A DNA stretch of 19,137 nucleotides from Planctomycetota bacterium (GCA_021777685.1 JAJYDH010000054.1:1-19137); one strand, 5' to 3'. Counted from the first letter of the stretch, positions 1-7,915 are shown. A program made the numbers and translations. The notes: generated from the sequence alone by a model not told the origin.

Positions 1-20
1 GAACCCGGCCTCGACGCGAA

Positions 21-57
21 GGGCCGCCGGCGGTTCATCCCGCCGGCGGTCCTTTTT
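21..57 (+). terminator. Rho-independent terminator of an upstream gene
   Basis: A 13-base arm (21-33) pairs with 40-52, with a single G-T wobble, around a six-base loop. Five T follow at 53-57. This is the textbook intrinsic form. It must end a plus-strand transcript that enters the window from the left, because no gene lies before it here. Confidence 0.85.
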
Positions 58-83
58 GCGCCCCGGGCGTCGCCTCGCCCGCC

Positions 84-112
84 TTCTTTCCGACAATCCT
101 TTGGCTTATAAT
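84..112 (+). promoter_or_regulatory. Probable sigma70-type promoter for the glycosyltransferase gene
   Basis: A perfect TATAAT stands at 107-112, which is striking in such GC-rich DNA. It lies between the terminator at 21-57 and the gene starting at 208. The -35 position at 17-base spacing (TTCTTT, 84-89) is poor, so the call rests on the -10 box and on location. Confidence 0.5.
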
Positions 113-207
113 CCCTCTCGCGGTCGAATCCCGGGGCGACCCGGTTCCACGGAGAGTCCATCGGCTGCACGATTCTCTTCGCGTCCTGAATGGAGGCTAT
201 CAGCGCG

Positions 208-1092
208 ATGTACCCCCAACCCCACACGTTCCGCCAGGCTCCCGAGCCGGACGAGGTCGAAGACATGGATGCCTTCCCGCCCGAGGACCAGGGAGAACGC
301 CTCGACTGGCTCTTCCGGACCCTCGGCGAGGGCATGTGTCGCCAGTTGGGGATCTACCGGGTCCCCGAGCAACTGGTCCTCTCGGTGGTCATCCCCGTCT
401 ACAACGAGCGGAACACCATCCACGAGATCCTCCGCCAGGTCCGCGCCGTCCCGATCAACAAGCAGATCATCCTCGTCGACGACTGCTCGAAGGACGGGAC
501 CCGCGACATCCTCAAGGGGATGATGGAGACCGAGACCGACCTGACCATCGTCTTCCACGAGAAGAACCAGGGCAAGGGCGCGGCGCTCCGGACCGGCTTC
601 CAGCACGCCCGCGGCCAGATCGTCATCGTCCAGGACGCCGACCTCGAATACGACCCGTCGCAGTATCCCCAGCTCCTCCAGCCGATCGTGGAGGGCAAGG
701 CCGACGTCGTCTTCGGCTCGCGGTTCATCGGCGAGTCGCACCGGGTGCTCCACTTCTGGCACTCGATGGCCAACCGGATGCTGACCCTCCTGTCGAACTT
801 CTTCACCGACCTGAACCTCACGGACATGGAGGTCTGCTACAAGGTCTTCCGCCGCGAGGTGATCCAGGGCATCACCCTCAAGAGCGACCGGTTCGGCTTC
901 GAGCCCGAGGTGACGGCCAAGGTCGCCCGGTTCCAGGTCCCGCCCCTGGAAGGCCGCCCCGCCCGCCGCTGCCGGATCTACGAGATCCCGGTCAGCTACA
1001 ACGGCCGCGACTACAGCGAGGGCAAGAAGATCGGCATCAAGGACGGATTCCAGGCCCTGTACTGCATCGTCCGCTACGCCTTCGCCGACTGA
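208..1092 (+). CDS. Glycosyltransferase family 2, DPM1-like
   Basis: A GT-A fold sugar transferase of 294 aa that probably moves a sugar from a nucleotide donor to a lipid or glycan at the cytoplasmic membrane. Counting from the ATG at 208, VVIPVYNE (60-67) is the first strand, VDD (90-92) with SKDGT is the nucleotide-binding turn, GKG is at 122-124, and the DxD-like metal motif sits in QDADLEYDP (142-150). It resembles dolichyl/polyprenyl-phosphate mannose synthase-like enzymes but has no C-terminal membrane helices, so the product is soluble or peripheral. About 58 N-terminal residues precede the domain. An in-frame ATG at 190 exists, but the GGAGG at 192-196 fits the ATG at 208 (11-base spacing), so I chose 208. 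A TATAAT box lies upstream. The acceptor cannot be named from sequence. Confidence 0.9.
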   Translation: MYPQPHTFRQAPEPDEVEDMDAFPPEDQGERLDWLFRTLGEGMCRQLGIYRVPEQLVLSVVIPVYNERNTIHEILRQVRAVPINKQIILVDDCSKDGTRDILKGMMETETDLTIVFHEKNQGKGAALRTGFQHARGQIVIVQDADLEYDPSQYPQLLQPIVEGKADVVFGSRFIGESHRVLHFWHSMANRMLTLLSNFFTDLNLTDMEVCYKVFRREVIQGITLKSDRFGFEPEVTAKVARFQVPPLEGRPARRCRIYEIPVSYNGRDYSEGKKIGIKDGFQALYCIVRYAFAD

Positions 1093-1156
1093 CTGGCGGC
1101 CGGCCCGTCGGGGGCGGTCCCGCGGCACCACGACCCAACCATCGAGGCAACCGCCG

Positions 1157-1933
1157 ATGACCCGCCCCCGGCTTTATCCGCTCCTGGCCGTCGTCCTGAT
1201 CCTGGGCGTACACCTTCCCGGCCTCGCCCAGGAAGCCCCCCCCGCGTCGACCAAGGCCGAGGTCAAGGCCCCGGCCCGGTCGAAGCCAAGGCGCGACCCG
1301 CCCGGCACCTACATGGGCCGGCCGATCGCGCAGGTGATGACCTACCAGGCGGCCGACTGGCTCTTCCGCGACACCCGCGAGGCCGAGGAGCAGCCCGAGA
1401 GGATGCTCGACGCCCTCAAGATCCAGCCGGGCGAGACCGTCGCCGACATCGGCGCGGGTGCTGGTTACACCAGCCTCCGCCTCGCCCGCCGGGTCGGCCC
1501 GACCGGCACCGTCCTGGCCACCGACGTCCAGACCCAGATGCTGGCCCTCCTGACCGACAACGCCCGGGCCGCCGGCGTCAAGAACATCAAGGCCGTCCGC
1601 TCGACCCAGTCCGACACCAAACTGCCCGAGGGGAAGGTCGACCTCGCCCTGATGGTCGACGTCTACCATGAGGCGTCCAACCCCGAGGCGCTCCTCCAGG
1701 GGCTCAAGAAGGCCCTCAAGCCCGGCGGCCGGCTCGTCTTCGTCGAATTCCGCGCCGAGGACCCCGAGGTCCCCATCAAGCCCGAGCACAAGATGAGCCT
1801 CGCCCAGGTCAGGCGCGAGGTCGAGCCCCAGGGCTTCCGCTTCGTCGAGAACTTCGAGTTCCTCCCCTGGCAGCACATCATCGTCTTCGAAAAGCCGAAG
1901 GATCGCCCGGCCGACGAGAAGAAGGAGGACTGA
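1157..1933 (+). CDS. Class I SAM-dependent methyltransferase-like protein with signal peptide
   Basis: A 258-aa protein. Residues 1-25 form a signal peptide (basic start, hydrophobic core, LAQE cleavage-like end), followed by a low-complexity Ala/Pro/Lys linker to about 48. The rest is a Rossmann-type methyltransferase domain. Motif I is DIGAGAGYT (97-105), the acidic end of strand 2 is ATD (121-123), motif post-I/II is around VDLALMVDVYHE (161-172), and motif III is LKPGGRLVFVEF (187-198). The SAM site looks intact. Such domains need cytosolic SAM, so an exported copy is odd; either the leader is an anchor or the protein binds another ligand. It starts 64 bases after the glycosyltransferase on the same strand and could be co-transcribed. 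No substrate can be assigned. Confidence 0.85.
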   Translation: MTRPRLYPLLAVVLILGVHLPGLAQEAPPASTKAEVKAPARSKPRRDPPGTYMGRPIAQVMTYQAADWLFRDTREAEEQPERMLDALKIQPGETVADIGAGAGYTSLRLARRVGPTGTVLATDVQTQMLALLTDNARAAGVKNIKAVRSTQSDTKLPEGKVDLALMVDVYHEASNPEALLQGLKKALKPGGRLVFVEFRAEDPEVPIKPEHKMSLAQVRREVEPQGFRFVENFEFLPWQHIIVFEKPKDRPADEKKED

Positions 1934-2019
1934 AGCCGACGGAGCCCCGCCGTCGACCGGTCGCCCCGGCAAGCCTCGACTTCCACACGCCCGACCTCGG
2001 CGGGACCGCGGGCCGAACC

Positions 2020-2745
2020 ATGCCAATCGAGCCGAGGAATCCGCACCTCTCGAAGAGCACGCGCACGCTGGTCGTCTCGTACCTGGGCGTGCGTCGGGCG
2101 ATCGGCGCCATCGGCCTGCTGCTGCCGGTCGTGCTCGGCCCGGTGGGGTGGCTGGCCTTCGGCATCGAGATCCAGGACAACATGAGCAGCTACTACCACA
2201 CCGCGCTCCGCGACGTCTTCGTCGGCGCGATGTGCGCGATCGGCGTGTTCCTGTTCTGCTACCGGGGCTACGACTGGATCGAGAGCTTGACCGGGAAGCT
2301 CGGATGCGCGTCCGCGCTGGGGGTCGCCCTGTTCCCGCTCGACGCCGGCAGCGACCCGCTGTATCAGAGGTCCGTGCTCGGCTATCTTCACACCGTCAGC
2401 GGGGGCGCGTTCTTCCTGACGTTGGCCTTCTACTCCCTGTATCACTTCCCGAACCCCGAGGCGGACAGGCGCGAGGTCGCGCCCCATGAGCCCCACCGCA
2501 ACTTCATCTACCGGGCCAGCGGCGTCGTGATCCTGCTCAGCATGCTCGCGATGGGCACTTATCTCTTCCTGATCCCGGGGTGGTTGAAACGTCGGTTCAA
2601 CGACTACAACTTTTTGTTCTGGATGGAGTGGGTCGCCGTCTGGTCCTTCGCCGCCGCCTGGCTCACCAAGGGCCGCGCCATCCTCGCCGAGATCGCCGTC
2701 GACCTGATGACGCTGCCGGGCCAACTCCTGCGAAGGCACGAATAA
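2020..2745 (+). CDS. Six-helix integral membrane protein of unknown function
   Basis: A 241-aa hydrophobic protein with helices at roughly 26-47, 65-83, 91-110, 123-143, 168-190 and 200-220. Between helices 1 and 2 is a conserved-looking polar segment with SSYYHTALRDVFVGAM, and between 3 and 4 is FPLDAGSDP. This pattern recalls DUF998/Frag1-like membrane proteins, in which a YYHT-R-VFVG segment precedes the second helix, but that is recalled from memory and no search was run. The C-terminus (LLRRHE) is basic and probably cytoplasmic. It lies 86 bases after the methyltransferase-like gene on the same strand. No strong ribosome-binding site precedes the ATG. Function unknown. Confidence 0.75.
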   Translation: MPIEPRNPHLSKSTRTLVVSYLGVRRAIGAIGLLLPVVLGPVGWLAFGIEIQDNMSSYYHTALRDVFVGAMCAIGVFLFCYRGYDWIESLTGKLGCASALGVALFPLDAGSDPLYQRSVLGYLHTVSGGAFFLTLAFYSLYHFPNPEADRREVAPHEPHRNFIYRASGVVILLSMLAMGTYLFLIPGWLKRRFNDYNFLFWMEWVAVWSFAAAWLTKGRAILAEIAVDLMTLPGQLLRRHE

Positions 2746-2832
2746 TTCCATCAAGAATCATTCAATTCGCGGCGACCGGACGGAGGAGCCTCGACGGGCC
2801 CGCGAGCCCGGCGGTCCGCGCGTGGACCGTCG

Positions 2833-2867
2833 AAAAGACCCGGATCGTCGGCCGACGAGGTCCCGGG
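2833..2867 (-). terminator. Probable terminator of the tRNA-Leu transcript
   Basis: Read on the minus strand, an outer CCCGG/CCGGG pair (2863-2867 with 2839-2843) encloses the perfect palindrome at 2845-2858. It is followed by TCTTTT (2838-2833). It lies about 33 bases past the tRNA 3' end, where a terminator is expected. Confidence 0.5.
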
Positions 2868-2899
2868 CCCCCCATTCCAGGGGCCGCCCTGGGGTCGAA

Positions 2900-2980
2900 T
2901 GCGAGAGGAGGGACTTGAACCCTCACGCCTTGCGGCACAGGAACCTAAATCCTGCGTGTCTGCCGTTCCACCACTCTCGC
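2900..2980 (-). tRNA. tRNA-Leu (anticodon UAG)
   Basis: Read on the minus strand, the 81-base sequence begins GCGAGAG and ends CTCTCGC plus discriminator A, giving a perfect 7-bp acceptor stem. The anticodon stem CAGGA/TCCTG encloses the loop TTTAGGT with anticodon TAG, which reads CUA and other CUN codons. A long variable arm (TGCCGCAAGGCGT) marks it as class II, and the T arm has GGTTCAAGTCC. The next bases after A73 are TTC, so CCA is not encoded and must be added by the CCA-adding enzyme. Promoter at 3092-3120, terminator at 2833-2867. Confidence 0.97.
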
Positions 2981-3292
2981 TCCTGCTTCGCCGACCAGGC
3001 TTACGGCGAATCGTCGCCGCAGCCCGGCCGATCCCCTCCCGTCATTCTCCCCGGATTTCGCGCCCGGGAAGTGGAGGGGGTCGGCCACGTCATTCTACTG
3101 ATCTCCCCGGACCCGGTCCATCACCGCGTCGAGGAGCGACGCCCGCGACCCCTCGGACAGGGTCTGGACGGAGAGGTCGGGATGGCGTCCGCATCGTCGA
3201 CGGCCGATTCGGGATGTCCGATGGCCCACGAGAAGCGGATCGGAGGATATCGCCCCGTCCGGCCATCGGCCTTGGATTTCGCGGGGTGCCCC
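2981..3292 (-). other. Intergenic stretch between kinase stop and tRNA-Leu
   Basis: These 312 bases hold the tRNA promoter (3092-3120) and otherwise no feature I can support. No terminator for the kinase gene is evident. In the kinase reading frame the codons after its stop stay open to 3095 but lack a convincing start. Confidence 0.5.
3092..3120 (-). promoter_or_regulatory. Promoter of tRNA-Leu
   Basis: On the minus strand the -35-like TGGACC (3120-3115) is followed after exactly 17 bases by TAGAAT (3097-3092). The same -35 hexamer and spacing recur at 14127-14155. The expected start of transcription is about 100 bases upstream of the tRNA. Confidence 0.55.
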
Positions 3293-6200
3293 TCAGCCGC
3301 TCCGGCCGATGAGCGTGATCAGCGAGTCGAAGTCGACCGGCTTGACGAGGTGGTGGTCGAAGCCGGCCGCCGCCGAGCGTCTCCGGTCCTCCTCCTGGCC
3401 GTATCCGGAGATGGCGATGATCAGCGCGTTCCGGCAGCAGGGCTCCTCGCGGAGCCTGGCCGCGACCTGGTAGCCGTCCATCCCTGGCAGTCCGATGTCG
3501 AGCAGGACGAACTCGGGCTTCAGCTTCCCGGCCATCTCGATGGCCGTCCGGCCGTCGCCCGCGATCTCGACCTGATTGCCCAGCAGCCTCAAAAGGCGAG
3601 CCATCCCCCTGGCCGTGTCCGCGTTGTCGTCCACGACGAGGATCCGAGAGCCCTCGACCGGACGTGCCGGCGCGGCCACGCCCCCGGCCGCGACCACCCG
3701 CTCCTTGCTGGCCGCCGGCAGGTGGACCGTGAACGTACTGCCCCGCCCCGTGCCCTCGCTCGACGCGGTGACGCCCCCGCCGTGCATCTCGGCCAGCTTC
3801 TGGACGATCGTCAGCCCGATCCCCAGCCCGCCCTCGGAGCGGGCGATCGAGCGCTCGCCCTGGGCGAACAGCTTGAACATCTCGGGCAGCTTCTCGGGCG
3901 GGATGCCCATCCCGTTGTCCTGGACCCTGATGAAGACCCGGTCGCCCTCCAGGGCGGCCGAGAGCCGGATGAGGCCGCGGCTCGGCGTGTACTTCGCCGC
4001 GTTGGCGAGCAGGTTCACGACGATCTGCTCGACCCTCGTCGCGTCGGCCCGGATGGGCATCTCCCCTTCCCGGAAGTCGAGGACGAGATCGTGCTCCCGC
4101 TCCTGGATGAGGGGGCGGACCGACTCGACGGCCTGCTTGAGGACCGAGCCGGCGTCGATGAAGTCGCGACGGAGCCGGATCTTGCCGCTGGTGATCCGCG
4201 AGACGTCGAGGAGGTCGTCGATCAGCCGGGTGAGCTGCCGGACCTGCCGCTCGATGACGTCCCGGGCGAAGCCGATGTTGTCCGCGTCGTCCGACATCTT
4301 CATGACGGTCACGGCGTTGCCGACGGCCGAGAGCGGGTTGCGCAGCTCGTGGGCCAGCATCGCCAGGAACTCGTCCTTCCGGCGGTCGTTCTGCCGGAGC
4401 TGCTCCGACTGCTCGCGGATCTCCTGCTCGGCGCGCTGGCGGTCGGTCACGTCGCGGGTGGTGCCGGCGACCGCGACGACGTCGCCGCCGGCCCCGATGA
4501 CCGGGACGAAGATGTAGTCGTAGACCCGGCGGCCGTTGGTGCCGGTGAACGGCACCTCGCCCCGGATCGGCCGACGGGTCGCCACGACCTGGTCGATCTC
4601 CCGGTCGTGCATCTCGGCGTGCCAGGGCTCGTAGCCGAGTTCCAGGCAGGTCCGGCCGAGGGAGTCCTCGCGACTCCGCCCCCACATCGACAGCAGGGCC
4701 TCGTTGGCGTAGGTGAAGCGATGGTCCAGGTCGAAGACATAGACGAGGTCGGGGGTGTTCGAAAGCGCCGCCTCGTAGACGCGCCTCTGCCTCTCGGACT
4801 CGGCGACCAGCCGGTCGTGCTCCAGCTCGGCGAGCTTCCGATCGGTGACGTCGGCGACCGTCCCGTCGAAGCTGGCGAGCCGCCGCCCGGCCCCCTCGCC
4901 CGTGAAGTTCGACCGGCCGTTGACGAGCAGCCAGCGGACCCCCGAGCCGGGATGGTCGACCCGATACTCGATCGAATAGGGCTCGGGGTCGACCGGCCTG
5001 GTCGCGGCCCTGACCGCCTCGACGACCCGGGCCCGGTCCTCGGGGTGGATCACCTCGAGGGCCCGCTCGTAGGGGAGCCGATCGGAGTCGACCCCGAAGA
5101 TCGACCGGAACCTCTCGTCGGTCTCCAGGACCCAGGTCTCGGGGTCGAGGTGCCAGGAGCCGAGCCGGGCGGAGTCGAGGGCCAGGCGGAGCCGCTCGGC
5201 CAGGCGGCGGATCTCCGACTCGGCCCGCTCACGCTCGCTGACGTCGCGGAAATAGACCGAGATGCCGTCGGGAGCCGGGTAGGTGTGGACCTCGTACCAG
5301 CGGCCGTGGTCCGGGTAGAACCGGGTGATCGTCGAGGAGACGCCGTCGTCGGCGGCCCGGCGATAGGCCCGCTCGAAGTCCCCGCCGATGAGCCCGGGGT
5401 AGATCTCCCAGATGACCTTGCCAAGGAGGTCGCCCGGCTCGCGGCCCAGGAGGCTCTCGGCCTGGCGGTTGACGTAGGCGAATCGCCAGTCGCGGTCCAG
5501 GGCGAAGAAGGCGTCGGTGATGTTCTCCAGGATCATCGAGGCCTGCTGGTCGCGCCCGGCCCGCGATCGCTCGGTCACGTCGAGCCCGGTCGGGACGACG
5601 AACCGCACGACCCCGGCCTCGTCCTTGATCGGCATGCAGGCGTATTCCACCACCCGCTCGGTGCCGTCGGCCCAGAAATAGGGCGACTCGCCCCGGAAGG
5701 GCTCGCCCCGCCGGGCCTGCTCGAAGCCCGCCTTCACCCACTCCCGGACGGAGGCCGATCGATTCCACCAGCCGCATTCCCAGAACGGGCGGCCGATGAC
5801 ATCCTCGCGGGTGTAGCCGCAGATTTCGAGGCTGGAGCGGTTCGCGTCGAGGACCGTGCCATCGAGGTCGAGCCGGCCCGCGAAGAGACCCTGGTCGTAC
5901 ATCGCCCGGTACAGGCCGCTGGCCTCGGCCAGCCCCGCCTCCCGCCCGGCTTCCCGGGTCCGGGCCGGGATCGGCCCCGTCGGTTCCTCGGCCTGGAGGA
6001 CGACCTGCGTGACCCGGCCCTCGGGATCGAGCACCGGGTAGATGACCGGCCGCCAGCGGAGGACTTCGCCGAGTTCACCGGTTCCAGGGGGGCGGCGGGG
6101 GTGGAATCGCGCGACCGGCATCCGCACCGGGGCCCCCGTCGCGATGACCTGGTCCAGGGTGGCCCGGAGGCCGGAGGCCCCGCCCTTCGTCCGGCCTTCG

Positions 6201-6382
6201 GAATCCTCGGAGAACAGGTCCGGGAGACTCGCCCCGATCAACGCCTCGCGCCCGAACATCGCGGCCCGGCAGAAGGCGTCGTTGGCCGCCACGATCGAGA
6301 GGTCGGGGGCCAGGACCGCGAACAGCCCCGGCGCCGACCGGAAGAGATCCTCGAACGGGGGCAACGATGGGGTCTGGTTCAT
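3293..6382 (-). CDS. Multi-PAS hybrid histidine kinase with C-terminal receiver
   Basis: A 1,029-aa sensor kinase, counted from the ATG at 6382. No membrane helix is evident, so it should be cytoplasmic. Five PAS modules lie at about 10-130, 157-271, 280-383, 399-516 and 534-650, several ending in the D-V-T/S-E/D-R motif. The HisKA dimerisation domain follows with H-box LAHELRNPLS (His678 phosphorylated), then the ATPase domain with N box NLLANAAKYT, DNGMGIPPE and GGLGIGLT. The C-terminal receiver has VVDDN, phosphoacceptor Asp962 in LLDIGLPG, and the VKP lysine. No DNA-binding output is present, so phosphate must go on to a separate Hpt or regulator, none of which is adjacent. An in-frame upstream ATG at 6469 would add 29 residues that do not look like a domain; 6382 is preferred but uncertain. 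A promoter candidate is at 6752-6760, with a palindromic repeat in the leader. Confidence 0.93.
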   Translation of the reverse strand: MNQTPSLPPFEDLFRSAPGLFAVLAPDLSIVAANDAFCRAAMFGREALIGASLPDLFSEDSEGRTKGGASGLRATLDQVIATGAPVRMPVARFHPRRPPGTGELGEVLRWRPVIYPVLDPEGRVTQVVLQAEEPTGPIPARTREAGREAGLAEASGLYRAMYDQGLFAGRLDLDGTVLDANRSSLEICGYTREDVIGRPFWECGWWNRSASVREWVKAGFEQARRGEPFRGESPYFWADGTERVVEYACMPIKDEAGVVRFVVPTGLDVTERSRAGRDQQASMILENITDAFFALDRDWRFAYVNRQAESLLGREPGDLLGKVIWEIYPGLIGGDFERAYRRAADDGVSSTITRFYPDHGRWYEVHTYPAPDGISVYFRDVSERERAESEIRRLAERLRLALDSARLGSWHLDPETWVLETDERFRSIFGVDSDRLPYERALEVIHPEDRARVVEAVRAATRPVDPEPYSIEYRVDHPGSGVRWLLVNGRSNFTGEGAGRRLASFDGTVADVTDRKLAELEHDRLVAESERQRRVYEAALSNTPDLVYVFDLDHRFTYANEALLSMWGRSREDSLGRTCLELGYEPWHAEMHDREIDQVVATRRPIRGEVPFTGTNGRRVYDYIFVPVIGAGGDVVAVAGTTRDVTDRQRAEQEIREQSEQLRQNDRRKDEFLAMLAHELRNPLSAVGNAVTVMKMSDDADNIGFARDVIERQVRQLTRLIDDLLDVSRITSGKIRLRRDFIDAGSVLKQAVESVRPLIQEREHDLVLDFREGEMPIRADATRVEQIVVNLLANAAKYTPSRGLIRLSAALEGDRVFIRVQDNGMGIPPEKLPEMFKLFAQGERSIARSEGGLGIGLTIVQKLAEMHGGGVTASSEGTGRGSTFTVHLPAASKERVVAAGGVAAPARPVEGSRILVVDDNADTARGMARLLRLLGNQVEIAGDGRTAIEMAGKLKPEFVLLDIGLPGMDGYQVAARLREEPCCRNALIIAISGYGQEEDRRRSAAAGFDHHLVKPVDFDSLITLIGRSG

Positions 6383-6486
6383 GCTCGGGGCTGATCCGGC
6401 GATGATCGGCGACCCCGACCCTCGCGGGGATAGGGACGCCCTGATCCTGTCCCGACCTCGGCGAGGCATGCTAGTACACCGTCAGT

Positions 6487-6602
6487 TCTTAATTGGTGGG
6501 TCCGGGTGCCACACGGTTCCGTACTCGGAACCCGTGCGAGAGACGCGGCTTGCGGCACGGGTTGAGTACAACCCGTGGCACCCGACGGCCCACCATTTAA
6601 GC
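6487..6602. repeat. Nested palindromic repeat, MITE/REP-like
   Basis: The outer arms are TGGTGGG (6494-6500) plus CGGGTGCCAC (6503-6512), pairing with GTGGCACCCG (6575-6584) plus CCCACCA (6589-6595). They sit between TTAAT-like and TTTAA-like ends. Inside are two further hairpins: 6512-6521 with 6526-6536 (one bulge), and CACGGGTT (6556-6563) with AACCCGTG (6570-6577). Both inner hairpins share a CACGG-type stem and a GTAC-containing loop region, so they look like copies of one unit in opposite sense. Planctomycete genomes are known to me to carry dispersed GGTGCCAC-type palindromes, but I could not search for copies. No open reading frame, so any movement would need enzymes from elsewhere. 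Confidence 0.75.
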
Positions 6603-6751
6603 CTTGACGGAGTACCAGCCGCCGATTCACGAACCCGCTGACCTTGTCCGGCCTCGATGAGCGATCCACGATGGTCGATGTCGGGCCAATATCCTCGATC
6701 GACCATCGGTCATCCCGGCCGGATCGAATCCATCCCCGGCCGCGTCCCGGT

Positions 6752-6760
6752 ATTCTATCA
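6752..6760 (-). promoter_or_regulatory. Extended -10 promoter candidate for the histidine kinase
   Basis: On the minus strand TGATAGAAT (6760-6752) fits an extended -10 box, TGN followed by TAGAAT. No good -35 box is present at 17 bases. Transcription would run about 360 bases through the palindromic repeat before reaching the kinase start. Confidence 0.4.
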
Positions 6761-7253
6761 TCGGGCCGCCCGCCGTCGTCAGGCAAGACCGCCGTCGCAA
6801 TTCCGTCGAGGAAATCGTCGACGTGCCCGGTCGCTCCCACCTTCTTGTCGATCCGGTCGGCCCCGGGAACCTGGCCATCGGCGTTCGAGATTTTGCTCCC
6901 GCACTCCATAACGGGAAGTCATGAAACGGGCGAACCCAGGCGACCCCGATGGCCCAGATCGCGAGATTGGATGATCGATGCCGCACGAACGAAGCCGATC
7001 TCCGGATGGTCCCTCGGCTGAGGGTCGCCATCCGGGGCGAGATCGCGTCGCCTTTGGGGAAAACTCGAAACCTCGGCTGATAATTCAACGAGTCGGACGC
7101 GATAATATCCCCGTCCGGCCCGCCGGCCGCCCGGAGGTGGCCCCGGCCCGGGCGGACCTGGCCTTGGGTTTGAGTTTCCCCGCGGGCCTGACCCGCCGCG
7201 TCGGGGAACGGGTTGGGTTCGGATTTTCGATTGGGGGGCTTTGCACATAAACG

Positions 7254-7370
7254 CTTGCCGCTGAGACGGTTTATAGGACGATTGGGATGACAGAAAAATT
7301 AAAGATCTCGAATTTGACATCCCAGATCTCCTATTCCCACCAGACATCCATAAACTGTCTCAACGGCGAG
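7254..7370. repeat. Long imperfect palindrome, AT-rich, MITE-like
   Basis: The left arm at 7254-7280 (contains TGAGACGGTTTATAGGA) matches the reverse complement of 7345-7370 (contains TCCATAAACTGTCTCA), with a few mismatches and one gap. A second inverted pair lies inside: GGGATGACA (7284-7292) and TGACATCCC (7315-7323). The word AGATCTC occurs at 7304 and again near 7324. The middle is distinctly AT-rich compared with its surroundings and encodes nothing. This fits a small non-autonomous element or a solo hairpin relic of an insertion sequence; a structured RNA is the alternative. Confidence 0.55.
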
Positions 7371-7438
7371 AGAAAAAGCGCAAAGCCCCTCGCCGAAGCC
7401 ACCGCGCGGTTGGGTTTGAATGAAAGGGCCATCGCCAC

Positions 7439-7915
7439 ATGGATCGGGTCGTCGCCACCTTGCCGGGATCGATCGAGGAGCTTTGCCTCATCCGGTTGGG
7501 TCTGATTGTCCACAAACTCCGCGCCTTGCCGTTCGCGGCGAGGATGGGGCGGGCGATCGGAACATCGGCGGCCGAGGCGATCGCATCGGGGGCGGGGCTT
7601 CTTCGGTCGGAACCGTTCCGGGTGGATGGGAGACATTTTGGCGTCCTGCAATACTGGGCGAGTTACGAATCGCTGGAAAGATGGTCACATCGCCCGCCCC
7701 ATTCGGACTGGTGGCGAGAGGCCCTGGAGCGGATGCGCAAGCGGGGGGATTTCGGGATCTATCACGAGACGTTCCTGGTCCCCCGGTCGGGGGTCGAGTC
7801 GATTTATCTGGGATGCCCGCCGGTCGGGATCTCGGCCTTCGGCCGGACCGGCGAGTCGGTCGGGACGATGACGACGAGCCGGGATCGTCTGGGACGTCGG
7901 GGCGAGAGGGGCTAG
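7439..7915 (+). CDS. DUF4188-type monooxygenase-like protein
   Basis: A 158-aa soluble protein resembling the DUF4188 (monooxygenase-like, dimeric alpha-beta barrel) family. Recognisable features are the hydrophobic first strand with LGLIVHKLRALP (20-31), the GVLQYWASYESLERW segment (68-82), GIYHETFLV (106-114) and the SIYLGCPPVGIS stretch (121-132), which mirrors the I-Y-x-x-M/C-P-P-x-G-L ending of that family. No catalytic function has been proven for the family as I know it. A stop codon at 7421-7423 bounds the frame upstream, so the ATG at 7439 is the only ATG start; AAAGGG at 7423-7428 is a weak ribosome-binding site 10 bases away. The last 20 residues are Arg/Gly-rich and unlikely to be folded. 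First gene of a three-gene operon. Confidence 0.75.
   Translation: MDRVVATLPGSIEELCLIRLGLIVHKLRALPFAARMGRAIGTSAAEAIASGAGLLRSEPFRVDGRHFGVLQYWASYESLERWSHRPPHSDWWREALERMRKRGDFGIYHETFLVPRSGVESIYLGCPPVGISAFGRTGESVGTMTTSRDRLGRRGERG

Larger units (their letters stand above)
6383..7438. other. One-kilobase gene-free stretch with two palindromic elements
   Basis: This holds the nested palindrome (6487-6602), a kinase promoter candidate (6752-6760) and the AT-rich palindrome (7254-7370). Between them are small hairpins such as 7176-7182 with 7202-7208. Open frames here on both strands have no domain-like sequence, and several run straight through the repeats, so I call none a gene. Confidence 0.6.

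Noticed and set aside
3095..3292. In-frame extension past the kinase stop, ending in a protein-like VQTLSEGSRASLLDAV stretch
   Set aside because: No credible start or ribosome-binding site, and the tRNA promoter lies at its end. The kinase receiver is already complete at its stop.
2899..3312. Open frame starting MREEGLEPSRLAAQEP
   Set aside because: This is the well-known false protein made by translating the complement of a tRNA-Leu gene.
2822..6394. A 1,190-codon plus-strand open frame
   Set aside because: It runs through the tRNA and antisense to the histidine kinase, whose domains are unmistakable. Its product is a low-complexity Asp/Pro/Arg/Gly shadow, as expected in high-GC DNA.
6379..6909. 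Minus-strand open frame of 176 codons
   Set aside because: It reads through the palindromic repeat and has no domain-like sequence.
7314..7319. Perfect TTGACA
   Set aside because: No -10 box at 15-19 bases; it forms part of the inner inverted pair of the 7254-7370 palindrome.
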